Positions 34,567 to 44,400 of a stretch of DNA of 64,000 bases are shown here, in pieces. Origin of the DNA: JAVVEG01 sp041751425. Its GTDB lineage: Bacteria; Pseudomonadota; Gammaproteobacteria; Pseudomonadales; Pseudohongiellaceae. Each line of letters begins with the position of its first letter. Position 1 is the first letter of the stretch. The position numbers and the translations under genes were made by a program. The stretch covers positions 8,796-72,795 of the forward strand of contig JBGSXL010000019.1 in assembly GCA_041751425.1 (NCBI GenBank). The letters are read 5' to 3'. The notes beneath the pieces were generated by a model, which was not told the origin of the DNA, made no database searches, and saw only the letters and a program-made list of their open reading frames with translations.

Positions 34567-35583
34567 ATGTTGATTATTAAAACCCGGCTTATTCCTGCAT
34601 TGGCAATCTCAACACTGGCAGCGCTCGGTATGAGTACAAAGGTATTCTCACAACAAACAGTCCAATTGCTCGCTAGCGCCTGCACGCCTGGGGTTAGTCA
34701 GCCAATTACGGAACCCGGAACCAACCGCACCTATGTGCTGGACTACCCCTGCGATCTCCAGCCCGGCGAGCCAGTGACCTTTATCCTGAACCTGCATGGG
34801 GGCGGTTCCAACACTGGCTATCAGCACGCCTATTTTCCTGCGTGGGAGCTGAAGGAAAAGTATCGCCTTGTGATGGCAACTCCTTATTCTCCAGCCATGC
34901 GCTGGCGCGAGGAGGACGATGAGTATCTGCAGAACATTATCAGCGCAGTCACTGCAGCAGTCGGCGAAGAGAATATTGGTGCGTTCTGGTTGGCCGGCCA
35001 TTCGCAGGGCGGATTGACTTCACGTCGTTTGATATGCACAGAGTTTTTTGAAAACAAAGTGGATGGATTTATCAGCCTGTCCGGTGGACGACTGGGCGGT
35101 GCATCACCGCGCTCTCCAAACGCGGGCCGTCCGCGCCAGAATGACGCTCCGCCGCCTGCGACCGCTCCAGCAACACCAACTACGCCAGCAACGGTACCTG
35201 CCGCAGCCAGTAACGAACCTGGCTGCGATTTCTCACACATCTATGCCATTGGTGAATACGAAATAGCAGAACTACCGACAACTTCCACTCGCGCAGAACT
35301 TTACAACTGCAGCGCTCGTGTGCGTCTGGACGATATCGTCGATACTGAGCCTGGCAAAACCTACGATAGCCGAAGCCAGAATCCGGGCACCCGTGAATGG
35401 GGTCTGTTACCACGTCCCGGGACAGCTCAGGTTTACCAGTATCCGAATTGCGATGATGGACGTGTAGTGGCGGACATCGTTCGTATGGATAAAGGGCACA
35501 CCGAAGGTTTTGAGCCAATTATCATGGATGAGATTCTGCGTCTGATGACAAGCGCATCGGGTGGCAAGATTAGTGGGCGGTAA
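34567..35583 (+). CDS. Secreted alpha/beta hydrolase (PHB-depolymerase/LpqC-like)
   Basis: This 338-aa exported esterase-like protein has a signal peptide ending TKVFSQQ. The oxyanion region LNLHGGGSN, the nucleophile elbow GHSQGG and a C-terminal KGHTEGF with the probable catalytic His place it with extracellular polyester depolymerase/feruloyl esterase-like hydrolases. A Pro/Ala/Thr-rich insert (about 190-220) interrupts the fold after the nucleophile, resembling a flexible linker. The start is ATG at 34567 with GAGAGG upstream, not the TTG six codons earlier. The substrate is unknown. Confidence 0.8.
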   Translation: MLIIKTRLIPALAISTLAALGMSTKVFSQQTVQLLASACTPGVSQPITEPGTNRTYVLDYPCDLQPGEPVTFILNLHGGGSNTGYQHAYFPAWELKEKYRLVMATPYSPAMRWREEDDEYLQNIISAVTAAVGEENIGAFWLAGHSQGGLTSRRLICTEFFENKVDGFISLSGGRLGGASPRSPNAGRPRQNDAPPPATAPATPTTPATVPAAASNEPGCDFSHIYAIGEYEIAELPTTSTRAELYNCSARVRLDDIVDTEPGKTYDSRSQNPGTREWGLLPRPGTAQVYQYPNCDDGRVVADIVRMDKGHTEGFEPIIMDEILRLMTSASGGKISGR

Positions 35584-35607
35584 AGCGGGTGGATAGCGAG
35601 AAGAAGT

Positions 35608-36648
35608 CTACGAAACTTTTTCTCGCGCCAACGCTTCGTCATCGCTGTCCGCTTCCAGACCGTTGTTCTTTTGTCCGTTATCAGGTGCAATCACAAGTTC
35701 AGCAAAAATGGCAAAGTGATCTGAACCAAAAGGTGGCAAGCGCTGAATTTTAGACAACGTGAAATGATGGCTGATGAAGAGATGATCCAGCGGCCAACGA
35801 AAAAACCAGAGTTTCGCATGAAAACTATTGAACATGCCGCGTCCAACTCGAGGATCAAGCAATCCGCTGATCTTACGAAATAAACGGGTAGTTTCTGACC
35901 AAGCGACATCGTTCAGATCGCCAGTCACAATATGTGGTCCACCCGCAGTCTTCACCTGGCGCGCGACAAGCACAAGCTCCTTGTCGCGGGGGCCAGATGT
36001 CGTATTTTCAGTGGGCGCGGGCGGTGCAGGATGCAGAAAATGCGTTTTCACGTGTTGCCCGGACGGCAACACTATATCGGCGTACACGGATGGCACGTCA
36101 TCTTCAACCAGGTATTCGGTACGTGCGTTCAGCAACGGCAAGCGGGAATAGACATGCATGCCGTACAGGTTGTCCCTCGGGCATTTAACGGTGAAAGGGT
36201 AATCAGATTCCAGCACGTCAAGCCGTTGCTGCCACCACTCGTCGGACTCCAGAGTCACCAGAATATCGGGGTTACACTGGCGCACTAACATGATCAACTC
36301 GTCAACGTTGCGGTTAGGTGTCAACACATTGGCAGTAATCAGACTGACTGTGTTGTCCGGGTCTGGCGATAAGGTATCGCCAACCTCTTTTCTGTACCAG
36401 GGGCAATACGGCACAATCCACCAGGCCTGCAAGACCAGACCAAAAAGCAACCCCGATATCCACAACCAGCTCTGCCAATGCGTCAGGTTCAGTACCGTCA
36501 GGTTTGCCAGCAATGCAGCCAGCAGTGCCACTGAAAACTGCAGACGCGGAAAGTCCAGCGAACGTATCGCCCAATGCTCATTGCGCCAAAGGGGCAACAA
36601 AGTGACTGATAACAGCAGAATATTCACCCAAACCAGAGTTGTAGTCAT
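35608..36648 (-). CDS. Membrane-anchored endonuclease/exonuclease/phosphatase-fold protein
   Basis: This 346-aa protein has three N-terminal hydrophobic segments (to about residue 80) followed by an EEP (DNase I-like) domain. Active-site elements are SLITANVLTPN, LVTLESDEWW, the product-side GDLNDVAWS and the terminal GSDHFAIFAEL. Such membrane-anchored EEP proteins are common and probably cleave phosphodiesters of lipids or nucleic acid outside the cytoplasm. The C-terminal tail is acidic and asparagine-rich. It follows the EamA/GT genes on the same strand with a 22-base gap, so it may belong to that operon. Confidence 0.83.
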   Translation of the reverse strand: MTTTLVWVNILLLSVTLLPLWRNEHWAIRSLDFPRLQFSVALLAALLANLTVLNLTHWQSWLWISGLLFGLVLQAWWIVPYCPWYRKEVGDTLSPDPDNTVSLITANVLTPNRNVDELIMLVRQCNPDILVTLESDEWWQQRLDVLESDYPFTVKCPRDNLYGMHVYSRLPLLNARTEYLVEDDVPSVYADIVLPSGQHVKTHFLHPAPPAPTENTTSGPRDKELVLVARQVKTAGGPHIVTGDLNDVAWSETTRLFRKISGLLDPRVGRGMFNSFHAKLWFFRWPLDHLFISHHFTLSKIQRLPPFGSDHFAIFAELVIAPDNGQKNNGLEADSDDEALAREKVS

Positions 36649-36670
36649 GCGGTAAACGCCTATTCGGTGG

Positions 36671-37030
36671 CTAGCTATTACTACCCATCAATATGATCCC
36701 GGTCAGGATAAACCCGGCGCCCAACATCTGAGCCAGATTGATGGGTTCTGAAAAAATAAAGCGTCCTGCTAATAAAACCAGAAGCACCGATAATCCGGTG
36801 TAAACAGGGTAAAGTATCGATACAGGGCTGCTGCGTAAAATAATAATGTAATAGAAAAAGATGAAACCGTATATCGACAGTGCCAGCAGCACACCTTTCC
36901 ATTGTGACAATAACAGTTGTATGTAGTTGTCATGTGCCTGCACTGAGACCCACTTCAACAACGCGTGAGATGCGGCCAATAGTGTTGCCAATATCGCAGC
37001 GTGCATCAACAGTACAAGATATTTACTCAT
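36671..37030 (-). CDS. Small EamA/SMR-type four-helix membrane protein
   Basis: This 119-aa protein has four hydrophobic helices and resembles half-size DMT-superfamily proteins such as SMR exporters and ArnE/ArnF flippase subunits. It ends ILYPVYTGLSVLLVLLAGRFIFSEPINLAQMLGAGFILTGIILMG, of which the Y-P-x-Y-T-G-L piece is diagnostic. The start is ATG at 37030, overlapping the glycosyltransferase stop by 8 bases. A longer frame to 37147 lies inside that gene. With a DPM1-like synthase and a GT-C-like protein it probably flips a polyprenyl-phosphate sugar. Confidence 0.78.
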   Translation of the reverse strand: MSKYLVLLMHAAILATLLAASHALLKWVSVQAHDNYIQLLLSQWKGVLLALSIYGFIFFYYIIILRSSPVSILYPVYTGLSVLLVLLAGRFIFSEPINLAQMLGAGFILTGIILMGSNS

Positions 37031-37994
37031 GATCTTTTTGCACTGTTTGGTCTGTAACCTTCGTATCCAAAGTGCTGCCCTCCTTGTCAATGAGATAACC
37101 CGGCCGTCGTTTGACTTCTTCGAATATGCGGCCGACATAAATACCAATCAATCCGACACTGAACATCAGCACGCTGCCAATAATCAATATCAGCAGTATG
37201 ACAGTGGTGAATCCATCCACTGCATTGCCTGATAATTTATCGAGCAGTGCCATGCTGCCAATCACTAAGCTCACCAGGAAGGTGAAGCCTCCCAGCAAAG
37301 TGACAATCTGCAACGGATAGGCGGTAAACGAAGTAATGGAATTGATGGCATAACGAAACAGGGCGGTGTTGCCCCAGGCCGAGCGAGGTCGAGTCGATTC
37401 GGGCACATCAAATGGAATCTGCACCGCATCGTAGCCCATCCATTTGACCAACCCGCGAAAGAAGCGACCATTTTCCGGCAATTGGCAGTAGGCACGGACA
37501 ACGGTTTTATCCAACAGCTTGAAATCACTCTCACCACGAATACTGAGCTTGGTCAGATAACTGAAAAGACCATAATATATCTGCACCAAAGTGCGGCGCA
37601 CCCGGGGCTCACTACCACGGGACTGTTTGACCGCTTCGACTACCGGCGCTCCTGCCTGCCAGTGCTCCACCATCTGCGCAATCAACTCCGGCGGATGTTG
37701 CAGATCACTGTCCATTACCACGCAGGCATCATAGTCAAGCGCAGCGCAAAGACCGGCAAAGATAGCGGGCTCCTTGCCGAAATGACGGTTCAGGCGCAGG
37801 ACTTTCAACAATGAGTCGCTGGCGCCAGCTTCCCGAACCAGGCTCGCAGTGCCATCGGTTGAACCGTCGTCCACAACGATAAGCGTAAATGTGACACCTG
37901 GAATAGCATTCAGACAAGTCCGTATGTGCTTCATATTGGCAACAATATTTGTTGCTTCATTGAGTGCCGGTACGATAACAGCAAAAGATTTCAT
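37023..37994 (-). CDS. Polyprenyl-phosphate glycosyltransferase (ArnC/GtrB-like)
   Basis: This 323-aa GT2 enzyme has two C-terminal transmembrane helices (about 235-300), the layout of GtrB/ArnC/DPM1 enzymes that attach a sugar to undecaprenyl phosphate. Motifs are VPALNEATNIVANM, VVDDGSTDGTA, CVVMDSDLQHPPELI and KLLDKTVVRAY. It overlaps both neighbours (4 bases with the GT-C-like gene, 8 with the flippase-like gene), so the three are co-translated. Confidence 0.9.
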   Translation of the reverse strand: MKSFAVIVPALNEATNIVANMKHIRTCLNAIPGVTFTLIVVDDGSTDGTASLVREAGASDSLLKVLRLNRHFGKEPAIFAGLCAALDYDACVVMDSDLQHPPELIAQMVEHWQAGAPVVEAVKQSRGSEPRVRRTLVQIYYGLFSYLTKLSIRGESDFKLLDKTVVRAYCQLPENGRFFRGLVKWMGYDAVQIPFDVPESTRPRSAWGNTALFRYAINSITSFTAYPLQIVTLLGGFTFLVSLVIGSMALLDKLSGNAVDGFTTVILLILIIGSVLMFSVGLIGIYVGRIFEEVKRRPGYLIDKEGSTLDTKVTDQTVQKDHE

Positions 37995-39700
37995 TCAGTT
38001 AGATTCCTTGACCACTCGACAGCAGGGCCGTCTCGCACCACGCGGTTGAGCTCTGAATACGTTATCCAGCCTTCCGGTGAGGTATAGCGCAGATAAAACG
38101 GCGCGTTATCCTCCAGTGTGACACGCAATTGCCCGGCTGGTGGCAACGGCAGCACACCCAGTATATCGGATACGGCATGGTAACTTCCTTCCTGCCACGG
38201 GCCAAACTGCCAGTTGAAATAGCCCTGCTGATAATGATATTCCAGCGACAGCGGTGCTTCAGGGCGTAAGCGCTGTTCGTAGCTAACCAATCGCGTCGGG
38301 ATATCACCTGAAATGTCGCGCATGCATTTGCAATTAACATCATAGGTGTACAACAAGGCAACGTCCTGCGCTGCCAAATAGATATCATCGACTACCGGCA
38401 ACGGAGATCCCGCGCCACTGATCCGCTGTTTCAGCGTTGTCAGCCCCATGACAAACCAGTATGCCGGCAACACATTATTCGATGGCACAAAGGCCCGGGT
38501 TTCATCACCATGCCATAGAAAATCCGCCTGCACATCGAACTCGGTACCGACAGTCGCTACGGATTGTCGCACCGGCGTGGCATGCGTTAAAGTCAAGACA
38601 GCGATCAATGGCAACACCACCCAAGGTGCTGCTCCTATAGCGGTCCTGCCATGCCAGGGCCGCAGACCGAGTGAGGCGGCATTCAGTTTTTGCCATTCCA
38701 ACGAGGAGGCAACTCGATCTGCACACCAGGCCAGAGAGAAGCTGAGCATTACCCAGGGCAACAGAAGATAGCGATCCGCCAGCAAGATGCCCGGAGAGCG
38801 CACCAGTGGCACCAGTGGCAGCAGTACCAAAGCCGCTATCAGTATTGCGCGCCACGGAAATCTTTGTTGCCGGACGCAGTATGCCAGCCACAGCGCAGTA
38901 ACAAGAAACACAAATACAGGCCATAACTTTCCCGAAAGCAGCGCAGGGAACATCAAGAAACTCTCGACGACATCGCCAATAAACGCAGTTGACAGATACT
39001 CACTGCTATCGACATATCCGCCACTAAAGGTGCCCAGCATATAACCCCGCCACAAAGCGTAAAGCAGAGTCATGGCAAAAAACGGGGCGCTGGCTTTCAT
39101 GCGCCGCCGCCAATTACCATCGGGTAGCAACAGCAGCAATGCAGGCAAAGGCACGTAGATCTCCTTGGCGCTGACAGCCAAACCGTACATCAACAGAGCA
39201 ATCAGACATAACCATAGCTTGCCGGTACGCAGATATAGAACAAAGCTGTACACAGCGATCAGGGCGAACACCAGACCCTCGATATAGTGTCGGGTCATTA
39301 ACTGCTCAGCGACCAGCATGGTGGGCAGGCCAATCACGAACAACACCGCTGCCGCAGCCGCGCAGATAGGCCGACACCACAGACCCACACACATAAACAG
39401 CATGAACGCGGCTGCGACAATGGCGATTAACTGATGCAGATAGAACGCGGTCGGCGTCAGGCCGAAGAGAATGACATCAATTTCGAAGGAAAAAATAAGC
39501 CATGGTGTCAGATTGGCGGGCGACAATTGCTGCCAGACTTGTGGTTGTACGAAATCCTGCCAGAATGAGTATCGATGGGAGTGGAGGAGAATCTGAGTGT
39601 CATCCCAGCGCCAGCCAGCGCCAAATACACCCACGTTAACCAGCAGCACCAGTGCCAGCAATAGAAGCGCGGCCAGTCCGGCTCTTTGCAGGTTTGTCAT
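37991..39700 (-). CDS. Polytopic GT-C-like membrane protein
   Basis: This 569-aa protein has about ten hydrophobic helices in the first 360 residues and a soluble C-terminal domain of about 200. The first periplasmic loop holds WRWDDTQIL, with the acidic residues expected of GT-C transferases using lipid-linked sugars. The family is not named with confidence. AAGGAAAAGAG precedes the ATG. Being first in an operon with a GtrB-like synthase and an ArnE/F-like flippase, it is the natural candidate for the enzyme that moves the sugar to its final acceptor (LPS, protein or other glycan). Confidence 0.75.
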   Translation of the reverse strand: MTNLQRAGLAALLLLALVLLVNVGVFGAGWRWDDTQILLHSHRYSFWQDFVQPQVWQQLSPANLTPWLIFSFEIDVILFGLTPTAFYLHQLIAIVAAAFMLFMCVGLWCRPICAAAAAVLFVIGLPTMLVAEQLMTRHYIEGLVFALIAVYSFVLYLRTGKLWLCLIALLMYGLAVSAKEIYVPLPALLLLLPDGNWRRRMKASAPFFAMTLLYALWRGYMLGTFSGGYVDSSEYLSTAFIGDVVESFLMFPALLSGKLWPVFVFLVTALWLAYCVRQQRFPWRAILIAALVLLPLVPLVRSPGILLADRYLLLPWVMLSFSLAWCADRVASSLEWQKLNAASLGLRPWHGRTAIGAAPWVVLPLIAVLTLTHATPVRQSVATVGTEFDVQADFLWHGDETRAFVPSNNVLPAYWFVMGLTTLKQRISGAGSPLPVVDDIYLAAQDVALLYTYDVNCKCMRDISGDIPTRLVSYEQRLRPEAPLSLEYHYQQGYFNWQFGPWQEGSYHAVSDILGVLPLPPAGQLRVTLEDNAPFYLRYTSPEGWITYSELNRVVRDGPAVEWSRNLTE

Positions 39701-39711
39701 GACTCTTTTCC

Positions 39712-39757
39712 TTATTGTCAGTGGTACTGTCTTCTTATTGTCGGTAGTACTGTCTTC
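39712..39757. repeat. 23-bp tandem duplication
   Basis: TTATTGTCAGTGGTACTGTC plus TTC is followed directly by a second copy with two mismatches (39735-39757). It lies 12 bases upstream of the GT-C-like gene in its probable promoter region. It could be a recent duplication or a doubled binding site. Confidence 0.7.
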
Positions 39758-39940
39758 GTGTTTCGTGCGAAAGCGTCATCGTGCTTTTTGACTGCCTGGC
39801 CTGTAGCGAGCTCTATGTTACTGGCAATGGTTTGATTTTACTAACCATTAGTGTTGACCCGTTGCTTGGCACGGCTGCATACCTGCATACTCCTGGTTTA
39901 TAATCTGCGGCATCTGCGTTTAACAAAATGGGAACCTCCA

Positions 39941-40876
39941 ATGAAAAAGACCGCACACGTTACGTTAATCACCGGCTCTATTGCACTCTGCGTCTCTTTG
40001 CTGATTGCTTTACCAACTTCTGCAACCGAATTAACCTTGGTGCGATTTGGTCCGCAAGGGCAGGAGAAACCGGGTTTGATTGATGATCAAGGTCAGATTC
40101 GTGATCTTTCTGCGCATATTGCTGACTGGCACGCCGAGCAATTGGGTGACGAGAGTCTTGCGCGCATCGCACAAATTCCTGTGGCGCAACTCCCGATTGT
40201 TACAGGGAACCCACGTTTAGGTTCCCCGGTGACCGGTGTCGGCAAGATCATCGCCATCGGTTTCAATTACGTCGACCATGCTGCCGAAATGGCGACAGAG
40301 GTGCCAACCGAACCCCTGGTGTTCATGAAATCCGTTACCGCATTAAGTGGACCATTTGACCCGGTGGTGCAACCGCGTGGTGTCACCAAGCTGGATTACG
40401 AAGCCGAACTGGTAGTTGTGATAGGCAGAGAGGCGCGTTACGTGGACGAAGCCGATGCAATGAATTTTGTTGCTGGATTCACCTCGGGCAATGATGTCTC
40501 AGAAAGAGCGTTTCAACGTGATCGTGGCGGTCAGTTCGTCAAAGGCAAGAGCGCAGATACATTCGCGCCGTTTGGCCCCTGGCTGGTTACCCGCGACAAG
40601 ATTGCCGATGTGCAAAACCTTGCTGTCTGGTCGGAGATCAACGGCGAGATGCGCCAGCAGGGTAACACCAAGCAAATGGTTTTCGGTGTCGCGCATATTG
40701 TCAGCTATCTGAGTCAGTTCATGACGCTGCTGCCGGGGGATCTTATTTACACCGGTACTCCCGAAGGAGTTGGAGACGGCATGACACCTCCGCGGTACCT
40801 TCAACCCGGTGATGTTGTACGAATTGGCGTAGAAGGATTGGGGGAAATACGCCAGGTTATTGAGCCGCCGCGCTAA
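39941..40876 (+). CDS. Fumarylacetoacetate-hydrolase family protein with signal peptide
   Basis: This 311-aa protein has the FAH fold core: VGKIIAIGFNYVDHAAEMA, LDYEAELVVVIGREARYVDE with the two metal-binding acidic residues, GFTSGNDVSERAFQ and the closing LLPGDLIYTGTPEGVGDGM. The family cleaves C-C bonds or decarboxylates/hydrates keto acids in the cytoplasm. Unusually, the protein begins with a clear Sec signal (MKKTAHVTLITGSIALCVSL, cleavage near TSATE). The start is ATG at 39941, and a longer frame adds a non-homologous leader. ybaK follows after 21 bases. Confidence 0.85.
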   Translation: MKKTAHVTLITGSIALCVSLLIALPTSATELTLVRFGPQGQEKPGLIDDQGQIRDLSAHIADWHAEQLGDESLARIAQIPVAQLPIVTGNPRLGSPVTGVGKIIAIGFNYVDHAAEMATEVPTEPLVFMKSVTALSGPFDPVVQPRGVTKLDYEAELVVVIGREARYVDEADAMNFVAGFTSGNDVSERAFQRDRGGQFVKGKSADTFAPFGPWLVTRDKIADVQNLAVWSEINGEMRQQGNTKQMVFGVAHIVSYLSQFMTLLPGDLIYTGTPEGVGDGMTPPRYLQPGDVVRIGVEGLGEIRQVIEPPR

Positions 40877-40897
40877 AAACAGATCAGGTAATCAGAC

Positions 40898-41374
40898 ATG
40901 ACCCCTGCAATCAATCTGGCGAAAAAGGCTGGTGTAAAGCATAGCATTCATGAGTACGTACATGACGCTGCGCATCATTCCTATGGACTGGAAGCTGCCG
41001 AGAAAATGGGTGTGTCTCCGCAACGCGTTTTTAAGACATTGGTGGTTAGCCTTGAGACTAAAGAATTAGTGGTTGGCATTGTGCCAGTATCGTTGATGCT
41101 CAGCATGAAACAGATAGCAAAGGCAGCTGGTGCCAGAAAAGCGGTTATGGCAGCAGCCGCAGATGTGCAGCGTAGTACTGGTTATGTGTTGGGTGGTGTC
41201 AGTCCGCTGGGACAAAAGAGACGATTGCGAACTTTTATAGATGTGTCTGCACAACAGTTCGAAACGGTGATGGTCAGCGCTGGCAGGCGAGGGCTGGAAA
41301 TAGAACTGAGCGCTGCGGATCTGCAGACTTTGAGCAGTGCGAAATTTGCAGAAATCGCAGCGGATACTGAGTAA
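40898..41374 (+). CDS. ybaK: Cys-tRNA(Pro)/Cys-tRNA(Cys) deacylase
   Basis: This 158-aa YbaK/EbsC protein hydrolyses cysteine mischarged onto tRNA-Pro. Family residues are VFKTLVVS with the conserved Lys needed for activity, a GxxP region written GGVSPLGQKRRLRTFIDVSA, and the closing AGRRGLEIELSAADL. It is full length. It follows the FAH-like gene closely and converges on putA. Confidence 0.92.
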   Translation: MTPAINLAKKAGVKHSIHEYVHDAAHHSYGLEAAEKMGVSPQRVFKTLVVSLETKELVVGIVPVSLMLSMKQIAKAAGARKAVMAAAADVQRSTGYVLGGVSPLGQKRRLRTFIDVSAQQFETVMVSAGRRGLEIELSAADLQTLSSAKFAEIAADTE

Positions 41375-41427
41375 TGCTGTTAAGTTGATAACGCTTACTT
41401 ACCTGGCAGCTGATCCATTACTCCAGA

Positions 41428-44400
41428 CTATTCATCAGACAACGTCATCAAAGAAGCATTACCGCCCGCAGCAGTGGTATTGATGCTGATTGACTTTTCA
41501 CTGGCGAAACGCTGCAGATAATGCGGTCCACCCGCTTTCGGTCCAGTGCCGGACAATCCCACGCCGCCGAACGGTTGCGCGCCAACCACAGCTCCAATCA
41601 TATTACGATTCACATAAATATTGCCGGCCTTGATACGCGATGCTACACGACTCACAGTGCTGTCTATACGACTGTGAATGCCAAACGTCAAACCAAAGCC
41701 AATCGCGTTTACAGCATCAATAACAGAGTCCAGTTCACTCGCCTGATAGCGTAGTACATGCACAATAGGGCCAAACACTTCCTGCGGTATTTGTTGCAGA
41801 CTTTCTATCTCGTAGGCATGTGGCGGAAAAAACGTGCCATGTGACGCTGCATCCGGGAGTTTGCAGCGATAAATCAATTTCGCTTCCTTGTCCATGCGCT
41901 TGGCGTGCTGCTGCAAACGCTCCAGTGCAGCCTGATCAATGACAGGTCCGACATCTGTCGCTAAGGAAATCGGATTGCCGATTTGCAACTCAGCCATTGC
42001 GCCGGAGAGCATCTCCAGCAATTTCGGCGCGATATCCTGCTGCACCAACAGCACACGCAGCGCAGAACAACGTTGTCCAGCGCTTTGAAATCCGGAGATC
42101 AACACATCGGCAACAACCTGTTCCAGCAACGCGGATGAATCCACCAGCATCGCGTTCTGACCGCCTGTTTCTGCAATCAGCGTTGCAATTGCCGAATCGC
42201 GAGCGGCCAGACTTCGGTTGATTGCCCACGCTGTATCTGTGCTACCTGTGAAGGCGATGCCTTGCACCCGCGTATCGTTCACTAAAGCTGCACCAACGCT
42301 GCCATCGCCCGGCAAAAGTTGTAATACATTTTCCGGCACGCCTGCCTGATGCAATAGCGAAACTGCGGCAGCTGCGATCAACGGCGTCTGCTCAGCAGGT
42401 TTGGCGATTACTGCGTTACCAGCAACCAGCGCGGCGCAAACCTGGCCCATGAAAATAGCCAGTGGAAAGTTCCACGGGCTGATACAAACAATGACACCAC
42501 GTCCCTGCAATAGAAAGCGGTTCTGTTCGCCGGTGGGGCCGGGTTGAAACTGTTCAGCGAAGTCGCTGCGCGCCTGCACCGCGTAATAGCGGCAGAAGTC
42601 GACAGCTTCGCGCACTTCAGCGATGCCATCACCGATGCTCTTGCCAGCCTCTCGTGTGCAGTAAGCAATAAAGCGAGGCATCTGGGCTTCCAGTAAGTCT
42701 GCGGTATGTTCAAGACAGGTGGCGCGTATTTCTACGTCAGTGTCGTTCCATTCAGAAGCACCCGCACTGGCTGCGGATAGCGCAGTTTCGATGTCTTTAG
42801 CATTTGCATCGATCACATGGCCAACTATTTCGCGATGATCGGCGGGGTTAACCAGCGGCTTGGTTTCCGTGGCACTAATCTCGCCTGCTATCAGTGGTTG
42901 CGAGTGCCAAAGGTGTTTTGCGGCCTGCTGAAAATCTATGTCAAACTTTTGCAATACATCGATGTCACTGAGATCCATGCCTTCGGAATTTTTTCTCCCC
43001 GGGAACAATTCACTTGGAAGCGTAATTCGTGGATGGGGAATCTGCTGGTAACTGCTCAGCTTAACCAATGGGTCTGCAATGATATCTTCGATAGGCGCCT
43101 TGTCGTCCACGATACGATTGACAAAGGAGGTGTTGGCACCGTTTTCCAACAACCGTCTGACCAGGTACGGCAGCAGTTCCTCATGGCCACCCACGGGTGC
43201 ATAAATACGACATGGCACCTCTGATGTTTGCAGCTGATCGTAAAGCGGTCCACCCATGCCATGCAAACGCTGAAACTCGAAACCGGTTTGGTCTCCTGCC
43301 ATGACCAACACGCTGGCAACTGTGTGGGCATTGTGTGTAGCGAACTGCGGGTAAAACAGATCGCGTCTGGCCAACAGTTTGCTGGCGCAGGCCAGATAAG
43401 AAATGTCAGTACTGGTTTTGCGGGTAAACACGGGATAGGCGTCCAGTCCTCTTTCCTGTGCACGCTTGATCTCTGAATCCCAGTAAGCACCTTTGACAAG
43501 GCGTACCATCAGGCAACGATTCGTTCGTTCTGCCAGCGCAGCCAACCAATCAATCAGATCAAATGCACGTTTCTGATAAGCCTGCACAGCGAGGCCCAGA
43601 CCCTGCCACGATGCAAGAGAAGGATTTGCAGCAACGGCCTCGAGAAGTTCCAGAGATAACTCCAGGCGGTCAGCTTCTTCGGCATCAATCGTTAATCCTA
43701 TGCCAGCTTGCGCGGCAGCCTGCGCCAATTGCAGCAGGCGTGGCAACAGTTCCAGCATCACACGCTCCCCCTGCGCGGATTCATAACGCGGATGCAGCGC
43801 GGACAGTTTTATGGAGATACCCGGCGCCTCATAAAGATTGCGCTCTTCTACCGCTTTCCCTATCGCAGCAATTGCCTTCAGATAGGCCTGCAAATAGCGC
43901 TGGCTGTCTGCCTCCGTACGTGCCGCCTCACCCAACATATCGTAGGAATAACAGTAACCCTGCGACTCTGAACTACGGGCACGTGACAGAGCCTCCTTGA
44001 TGGTGCGTCCCATCACGAATTGCCGTCCCATGATACGCATCGCCTGCCGTACTGCTTCCCGAATCAGGGGTTCGCCACTGCGCTGTAACAAGCGTCGGAA
44101 AATGCTTTTACCATTCTCAGCCAGCGCATCGTCCGAACGCACCATCTTCCCTGAGATCAGCAAGCCCCAGGTGGAGGCATTCACAAATAACGAATCACTT
44201 TTGCCAAGGTGCTGCTCCCAGTCTGCCGTCGTGAGTTTGTCTCTGATCAGGCGGTCGATGGTTTCGTCATCGGGAATTCTGAGCAGCGCTTCGGCCAGGC
44301 ACATCAGCACCACGCCTTCGTGACTCGAGAGTTGGTATTCGTGCATGAATGCGTCAATACCACTGCCGCTGCGCCGATTACTGCGCACAGTGCGCACCAG

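Noticed and set aside
35596..35626. Hairpin between the esterase and EEP genes
   Set aside because: The 12-bp near-perfect stem overlaps the EEP 3' end and lacks a T-run on either strand, so I do not call it a terminator.
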